DNA of 7,864 nt. Origin: Candidatus Hydrogenedentota bacterium (lineage in GTDB: Bacteria; Hydrogenedentota; Hydrogenedentia; Hydrogenedentales; CAITNO01). Under the pieces are notes generated by a model. That model worked only from the letters and a program-made list of their open reading frames with translations, made no database searches and was not told the DNA's origin. The position numbers and the translations under genes are program-made. Below, in pieces: positions 6,301 through 7,864 of the stretch; position 1 is the stretch's first letter; each line of letters begins with the position of its first letter. The stretch covers positions 1 to 7,864 of the forward strand of contig JAGLCZ010000498.1 in assembly GCA_023145975.1 (NCBI GenBank), written 5' to 3'.

Positions 6301-7864
6301 GTTGGACTTCGGGTTCGTTGGTAGGTGATTTTCTCGTGGACAATCATTACGAGAGTTACGAGATTACAGGAAATACAGAAAATACGCTCACCTTGCTGAG
6401 TGGTACACCGGAAGATGGTGTATGGCGGGTGGTGCAGGATCCCTCCTTCCTCGAAGAAGTGACTGTGGAACTTTATCAGGAAGGTGATTTCGCCACCATG
6501 AATCCGTTGACTGATCTATTGCCTTTGGATATAGATCAACGAATTAGCGGTATTGCCCTCTATCGTGATAACGATAATCATTCGGGCAATCGGAATGGTT
6601 TATTTGACCCCGATATTGACATTCCTCTGTCCCTTGATACGGCTCCGCGTTTTTCAGGGCGTACTGCCGATGAATTGAAGGTGCGTTTTGTCTTCTCCAC
6701 ACCGGGCGGAAATGATTTTCCGCTTCCTCGTGCAGAGCAGTCACGTAATCGACAGTGGGTGCATGATCACTTTGGAGTCGGGGTCTCCGATCCTGAAAAT
6801 GGTCCGGATTTCTTTGTGGTGCTTCGTGCAGCAACCAATATGCAGTTGAATGATAACTTCCGTGTCGGTATTGTATCGTGGGGTCCCAATACACCTACCG
6901 AGCCGGATCCGCACATTTGGGCGAATCTTGCTGGTGAAGAACGGAATGACTATCTGAAATTCCGTGAATTTCCATGGGGTGAGCGTGGGGTAGGGTTCAT
7001 TAGCTATTTCAAAGAACCACCTCTCTCCTATTTCCTTCATGGTGCAAAAGCGTCGCAGCATCCGGATATGAGTGGTGTCAATTGGATTCGCTCGCATAGT
7101 GCCCAGAAGCGGCGTTCAGGTACCATCACAGGTAGAGAGCGTCCCCTGGGACCGCAGTCTCTGATTATTGAGTCTGCATCTCAGAGCCGGTTACCGATCC
7201 AGACTTTGCCGGGTCAGGGCTTCCAGTTCCTGATTTACGGTGATAACTTTGGTAATGATCCCAGAGTGGTGTTAAGCGGTTATGATGTCATCGTTAATTC
7301 GGCGAAAAACGACACCATAAGTGTTACCATCAGTACCCGTGCGGATCAGACGCCGCAAGAGCCCATTACGCTCGTGGTACGTAATTCGAATACAGGCGAT
7401 GAGGCAAGTCGTTCCGATCTTTTCAGTCTTACCTCCGATATGGATGTGTATGGACCGAAGATTATGCGTGTTACGCCTCCTTCAGGACGAAAAGAAGACT
7501 TCCCGGTAATCGTGGAAGGTATGGACTTTTTCAATGCTTCGTCTCTTGAAGTTCGCTTCGGTGAGACGAGGATGCCTATTCTGGAGGTATCAGCAGATGG
7601 TACTGCCATTACAGTTGGTTTCCCTGTGGGCGGTATGCCGCAGACGGGGATGCTGGATGTATTTGTTGCCAGTGGCAGCAAAGATGGCGGTGAAAATATG
7701 ATAATGAATGGTTTTGAATATATCAATCCTGAATCACGACCAAAAGTGCGTTTCTTCGGATGTGCACCGGTACGTGATGCGGGCAGTGGTTTCGCGGGCG
7801 ATGCATTGTTGCTCGGTGCAGTTGTTGTCGCATTGGCGGCAGCGCGGCTTCGCCGCAAGACAAG
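240..7864 (+). CDS. giant secreted metzincin protease / beta-helix / repeat-module / IPT protein, 3' end beyond window
   Basis: One uninterrupted frame of 2541 complete codons runs from ATG 240 to the window edge; no stop is reached. Domain order: signal peptide (about 1-42), propeptide with cysteine-switch-like C185 (43-208), metzincin domain (209-462; zinc ligands H358, H362, H368, general base E359, Met-turn M404), acidic linker (463-485), PMP-type right-handed beta-helix (486-955), second acidic linker (956-988), four diverged copies of an unnamed module (989-2276), two IPT/TIG-like domains (2306-2498), and a Cys/hydrophobic/Arg tail (2505-2541). The family predicts Zn-dependent peptide hydrolysis outside the cytoplasm; the substrate cannot be read from the sequence. 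Only the N-terminal fifth is enzymatic; the rest looks like stalk, adhesion or binding surface. The tail implies that at most a few codons are missing. The gene has its own promoter and appears monocistronic within the window. I know no gene symbol for this architecture. The protease call is strong; the overall role is not known. Confidence 0.93.
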   Translation, partial: MIFGPVSPVKGNHCIIVALVLTLAIGTFAGVASLALPAEAAALPPAEDAAPILLYGVSEAEVHAGDAAKTLGMRRQEIVFDAGVLSSIVETKTAAGVLLALFEDVQVQVDIERFTESLQGLQSFSGRVVDRENGHFLMSVDDQGRALLRIETLDEGFIYIVALEPGSDRYFVSEFRAQDLRAPGCGEPQIPVYGKSTTLAPPVLPAIGDDVTVDVLVVYTPAADLWARTHRTGVDNLLAQSFQRGNDSLEDSDVDLRLRLVHTQPIAYQETEDYISDLFNITFTSDFNPFELDSEDFQEQVHDWRDEYGADLVMLLNLASVSNSGIAGVSWLLMTEAGGPEWGFLVVSAEYAEGTLIHEIGHNLGCHHSRAQSVSPAPPEGGLFEYSTGWRWTALNEQRYTSIMTYQEFDYDTLQLDTEVHLFSNPDISYAGEPTGSYVGEYAPADNARTIRESKNIVAGYRLQVVPDSDEGEGEDDNVDPEPDAIWYVNTYSPHPTQDGATWESPFKTIAQALAVASDNHEIWVARGLYQEGPGAAVVPMLPGVRLYGGFIGLEASKLERDVFKNPTVLDGDNDRPAVIGADGAVLDGFMVVNGGMRNDGVSLVVRNCAFGMNEVGLQNTNAFLHVTDCYFGRDSEDISFFGMPDWGTNAIAIQNDGGALTLKRTGIFNSTGIAMLNDGSDEIIIQDCTFKLNRGGGAISNVDVEIMTVQGSVFFRNSAPRGGAIDSATSTVYIAGSSFVNNRAVESDGGAVAGGVLFVDGSSFRENIAVGNGGAIAVPEVASEIRNARFTLNQAGGEGGALMLAADILVENCLVYANNAGENSEGASVSVETGAPVIWNTTFAKNFGYALHNMTAAAAPILSNCIIYTNANAIQNSDNAAPVVTYSNVQGGVEGQGNIDEVPFFRDILNGDMYLAENSPCIDAGTDTGAPIDDIVGVERPQDSDHDMGAWEYVGAEGGDSGEGPSGGDPTEGENEGEDEGEDEDNPTASFEVVSMVRDKEALLPLHNWAPLLRIVMKYGEDEFAPRDLKKLVYTLINDTDDEDDRALEYAVVRDLHSSDILEFGLFWDGEDEDAINAEDVDFTAGALLLTWDNDSDFVTLTNSQEVEGKGHAPLTYEINFLDAPYIPDTGPETDDEEGHEYIIAIRTSATWRSQLTLGIEVLNAEMINPDTGEMPSTEDEEGLVEYTDDYSPDFHGEDEETLEAEVWYSSSFAVFDPSGPHIPSGIFEDGTDVTIPMPNFWQHTSFMAMPTGEFTRPRWNKPGQFMSMFASEYIEERRILALEEWTSVIGINLHSTRGVNDPEEGSILRRVNMILTDVGADPYGPEGNGGFNPKNALKPVGSGRTDGSTFGHHAIHNGIWCWRDIDNNGFFQQPTPNITGGAEINNDRPLPGVLNTAWEYIPFPPGGGDPWWKISILFAVHDGDDYSYISPQPNNVFPDPSDYGKFGSEFTYDYHVVTRFDSGFRDCSLKPATNTGATYGAEFRAFIEPKRLDPFTNTYTGGIQVSSQIPLSEFLPGDDQWMPNEPWWPERTLNATAAKPYRLGVEVHDLVLTYNSSLNLRSLEDLDRYLNFNFHPLVIMGDDFEIARLLLGHSPINNSTGNIYSLWLDRFDQNMAKFTNGHLVSTYKFVPLEFRISATLFGEPYVLYTQGWGRRQYAFETAPFYKYMMDLPPEGPRSAAYPNPPVSPLLPRHDTWPGLLQPGEYPAITDWSPEDASTRLLTQKTEFDGSHVPMLGINVSGSNDPIVNSEGNAITVAQIVVAFWGPDFTPEMLKSLDPDGNDNQSLDSGVVLWEKGEFGIGTPISFLNSQELANYGDTPVPLMQTMVPVTGLSWAGAPEYVDLNGDGLPNDLDGNAILDDADKAWVLTLFPRNQWQLPDNDDLDAGDGGCDLFISASTSESIGRFQQFRAVVPATLPARAEGRRKAGIQFYPPVNTGSKAFLKANGEEDPVAPYYGHDMLQTNIPLRIEDMAQGWSDIYIGGAAVPALGLNIATNHEGTVASGTAAVGYDRGLSVPGQRWTSGSLVGDFLVDNHYESYEITGNTENTLTLLSGTPEDGVWRVVQDPSFLEEVTVELYQEGDFATMNPLTDLLPLDIDQRISGIALYRDNDNHSGNRNGLFDPDIDIPLSLDTAPRFSGRTADELKVRFVFSTPGGNDFPLPRAEQSRNRQWVHDHFGVGVSDPENGPDFFVVLRAATNMQLNDNFRVGIVSWGPNTPTEPDPHIWANLAGEERNDYLKFREFPWGERGVGFISYFKEPPLSYFLHGAKASQHPDMSGVNWIRSHSAQKRRSGTITGRERPLGPQSLIIESASQSRLPIQTLPGQGFQFLIYGDNFGNDPRVVLSGYDVIVNSAKNDTISVTISTRADQTPQEPITLVVRNSNTGDEASRSDLFSLTSDMDVYGPKIMRVTPPSGRKEDFPVIVEGMDFFNASSLEVRFGETRMPILEVSADGTAITVGFPVGGMPQTGMLDVFVASGSKDGGENMIMNGFEYINPESRPKVRFFGCAPVRDAGSGFAGDALLLGAVVVALAAARLRRKT
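366..863 (+). other. N-terminal propeptide with cysteine-switch-like motif (residues about 43-208)
   Basis: About 165 residues lie between the signal peptide and the catalytic domain, the usual place for the inhibitory prodomain of secreted metzincins. The second half reads like alternating beta strands, for example GRVVDRENGHFLMSVDDQG and a following ALLRIETLDEGFIYIVAL. Near its end is APGCGEP (residues 182-188, bases 783-803) with a lone cysteine, C185. This resembles the Cys-switch of matrix metalloproteases (PRCGxPD), whose cysteine blocks the catalytic zinc until the propeptide is removed. The resemblance is short; the latency role is inferred from position and motif. Confidence 0.6.
864..1625 (+). 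other. metzincin zinc-metalloprotease catalytic domain, reprolysin-like (residues about 209-462)
   Basis: The domain opens with VDVLVVYTPAADLWA, the first strand and helix typical of bacterial reprolysin-like (M12-type) proteases. The zinc site is HEIGHNLGCHH at 358-368 (bases 1311-1343), giving the full HExxHxxGxxH signature: ligands H358, H362 and H368, base E359, and turn G365. The Met-turn SIMTY is at 402-406, with M404 36 residues after the last zinc ligand. Downstream come FSNPDISYAGEPTGSY (from 423) and ADNARTI (445-451), a tail seen in secreted bacterial zinc-dependent metalloproteases before the final VAGYR. All catalytic residues are present, so I expect an active endopeptidase. Related M43 or M72 families are alternatives for exact placement. 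Confidence 0.9.
1626..1694 (+). other. acidic Glu/Gly linker 1 (residues 463-485)
   Basis: Residues 466-484 read as Asp/Glu/Gly-rich sequence (DSDEGEGEDDNVDPEPD) with no hydrophobic core. It separates the protease from the beta-helix. The same Glu-Gly style recurs in the second linker, so the two act as domain spacers. It could be a flexible hinge or a site of proteolytic separation of the enzyme from the stalk; the latter is speculation. Confidence 0.7.
1695..3104 (+). other. right-handed parallel beta-helix with PMP-type repeats (residues 486-955)
   Basis: The segment begins IWYVNTYSPHPTQDGATWES and continues SPFKTIAQALAVA...IWVARGLY, the classic cap of secreted beta-helix proteins (DUF1565 style), followed by MLPGVRLYGGF. 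Five polymorphic-outer-membrane-protein repeats follow: GGA[I/V/L] at residues 697, 723, 750, 774 and 800, each paired with an FxxN (FKLN, FFRN, FVNN, FREN, FTLN). The spacing of 24-27 residues fits about one helical coil each. The domain closes with SPCIDAG and ERPQDSDHDMGAWEY, the standard C-terminal cap in this group. Such domains serve as adhesins, stalks or glycan-binding surfaces; no pectate-lyase-type catalytic set is evident. Confidence 0.85.
3105..3203 (+). other. acidic Glu/Gly/Asp linker 2 (residues 956-988)
   Basis: The linker runs from GAEGGDSGEGPSGGDPTEG through three EGE[N/D] units to DEDNP. It has no predicted secondary structure and is strongly negative. It marks the boundary between the beta-helix and the unknown repeat-module region. 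Part of it is encoded by a tandem 12-bp repeat, annotated separately. Confidence 0.75.
3156..3191 (+). repeat. 12-bp in-frame tandem repeat, three units
   Basis: Units are 3156-3167 (GAAGGTGAGAAC), 3168-3179 and 3180-3191 (both GAAGGCGAGGAC). The last two are identical; the first differs at two bases. Each encodes EGEN or EGED. The length is a multiple of three, so expansion or loss would change linker length without a frameshift. A related GAAGGTGAGGAC at 1656-1667 lies in the first linker. Confidence 0.8.
3204..4109 (+). other. repeat module copy 1, strongly acidic (residues about 989-1290)
   Basis: This is the most diverged of four copies of an unnamed module. Landmarks are a strand LLRIVMKYGEDEFAP (from 1014), a GLFWDGEDEDAINAEDVDF segment (from 1066) matching the GIxLYRD element of later copies, and GHEYIIAIRTS (1140-1150) followed by LTLGIEVLN (1158-1165). 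It is unusually rich in Asp and Glu, with runs such as NDTDDEDDR, TDDEEGHE and GEDEETLEAE. The acidity could reflect calcium binding or simple divergence. I cannot name a family. Confidence 0.45.
4110..5447 (+). other. repeat module copy 2, with an insertion (residues 1291-1736)
   Basis: It opens IGINLHSTRGVNDPEEGSI (1291-1309), matching the opening of copy 3 (LGINVSGSNDPIVNSEGNAI). Then comes the strand VNMILTDVGADPYGP, and GIWCWRDIDNNGFF (1360-1373), an Asp/Asn-rich turn. The DYHVVTRF element (1455-1462) is followed by EFRAFIEP (1484-1491). Copy 2 is longer than the others: about 245 residues separate its last element from the next copy, against 80-130 elsewhere, so an extra domain is probably inserted at about 1495-1730. 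C1363 and C1469 could pair. Confidence 0.5.
5448..6206 (+). other. repeat module copy 3 with embedded calcium-loop-like motif (residues 1737-1989)
   Basis: The copy opens LGINVSGSNDPIVNSEG (1737-1753), then IVVAFWGPDFTPEMLKSLDP. The SGVVLWEKGEFGIGTP segment (from 1790) takes the place of the GIxLYRD element but lacks its acidic turn. Instead an Asp/Asn-rich loop follows at 1844-1864. The CDLFISASTS element (1892-1901) is followed by FQQFRAVVPAT (1907-1917). The equivalent elements in copy 4 are DFFVVLRAAT and DNFRVGIVSW, which line up well by eye. Confidence 0.5.
5769..5831 (+). other. EF-hand/dockerin-like calcium loop (residues 1844-1864)
   Basis: Residues 1844-1853 read DLNGDGLPND, close to the DxNxDG core of calcium loops in dockerin and EF-hand-like repeats. 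It is followed at once by DLDGNAILDDAD (1853-1864), a second Asp/Asn-rich turn. A helix-like KAWVLTLF comes next. Dockerins carry two such loops with helices about 20 residues apart; here the loops nearly abut, so a full dockerin is unlikely. Calcium binding is plausible, protein docking less so. Confidence 0.45.
6207..7067 (+). other. repeat module copy 4, clearest copy (residues 1990-2276)
   Basis: It opens LGLNIATNHEG (1990-2000). The strand TVELYQEGDF (2075-2084) leads to NPLTDLLPLDIDQRISGIAL and then the acidic turn YRDNDNHSGNRNGLFDPDID (2108-2127). The GPDFFVVLRAATNMQLND element (2188-2205) is followed by NFRVGIVSW (2206-2214). The Asp/Asn-rich turn looks like a calcium site. The copy ends before MSGVNWIRSHSAQKRRSG (from 2277), which echoes the GIN opening of the other copies and may be a terminal half repeat. 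Confidence 0.5.
7155..7451 (+). other. IPT/TIG-like beta domain 1 (residues about 2306-2404)
   Basis: This roughly 100-residue segment has alternating beta strands with FQFLIYGDNFGNDPRVVLSG (from 2327). The GDNFGN turn matches the GxNF turn of IPT/TIG immunoglobulin-like domains, followed by ISVTISTRAD and PITLVVRNSNTG, which fit the later strands. It sits directly before a clearer IPT domain and after the module region. IPT domains in large exoproteins usually act as spacers near the anchor. Confidence 0.5.
7452..7733 (+). other. IPT/TIG domain 2 (residues about 2405-2498)
   Basis: The segment starts GPKIMRVTPPSGRKEDFPVI and continues VEGMDFFN, matching the IPT/TIG pattern of P-I-x-x-V-x-P-x-x-G, a short gap, then V-x-G-x-x-F. 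Later strands are LEVRFGETRMPILEVS, TAITVGFPVG and GMLDVFVASG, ending NGFEYIN. This is the usual IPT length of about 90 residues. It is a beta-sandwich adhesion or spacer domain, placed next to the C-terminal anchor. Confidence 0.75.
7752..7864 (+). other. C-terminal Cys/transmembrane/Arg sorting-type tail (residues from 2505)
   Basis: The tail reads FFGCAPVRDAGSGFAGD, then a short hydrophobic helix ALLLGAVVVALAAA (2522-2535), then RLRRK (2536-2540). This tripartite layout of a short motif, a membrane segment and basic residues defines exosortase- or rhombosortase-type sorting signals (PEP-CTERM, GlyGly-CTERM, MYXO-CTERM). The lone Cys (C2508) before the membrane segment is most like MYXO-CTERM-type tails. 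The stop is outside the window. A plain membrane anchor is the alternative. Confidence 0.7.

Noticed and set aside
7346..7858. 170-residue open frame on the minus strand
   Set aside because: It lies wholly antisense to the IPT domain and C-terminal tail of the large gene, has a low-complexity Ser/Pro/Thr/Ala composition and shows no recognisable domain.

Overview
The window holds one very large gene on the + strand. It starts at ATG 240 and stays open to the right edge (7864) without a stop, giving at least 2541 residues. The last residues read as a C-terminal membrane/sorting signal ending in an Arg/Lys cluster, so only a few codons and the stop are probably missing. I found no other convincing protein gene, RNA gene, mobile element or CRISPR array on either strand.

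The protein is a secreted or surface-anchored mosaic. In order it has: (1) a signal peptide (about residues 1-42); (2) a propeptide ending in a cysteine-switch-like APGCGEP (C185); (3) a metzincin zinc-protease domain with HEIGHNLGCHH (358-368) and Met-turn SIMTY (402-406); (4) an acidic Glu/Gly linker; (5) a right-handed parallel beta-helix of the polymorphic-outer-membrane-protein type with five GGA[I/V/L] + FxxN repeats (486-955); (6) a second Glu/Gly/Asp linker built on a 12-bp tandem repeat; (7) about 1290 residues that I read as four highly diverged copies of one unnamed module; (8) two IPT/TIG-like beta domains (2306-2404 and 2405-2498); (9) a tail with a conserved-looking Cys (C2508), a short hydrophobic helix and RLRRK.

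The 239 bases upstream are non-coding or nearly so. They contain a good sigma70-type promoter (TTGAGA, 18 bp, TATAAT at 16-45), an interrupted inverted repeat (128-152), a Shine-Dalgarno (228-232) and a 16-codon reading frame (193-243) whose stop overlaps the big gene's start as ATGA.

Organism: a Gram-negative-type bacterium of moderate GC is suggested by the signal peptide, the outer-membrane-type beta-helix and the Cys/TM/Arg tail. Glu-Gly linkers with such tails remind me of giant secreted proteins from uncultivated lineages such as Hydrogenedentota, Lentisphaerota or other PVC-related groups. That placement is an impression from family knowledge, not something the sequence proves.

Working model (inference): the protein is exported, the propeptide keeps the protease latent, the beta-helix and repeated modules form a long stalk or binding surface, and the C-terminal tail anchors the protein to the envelope or targets it for sorting.
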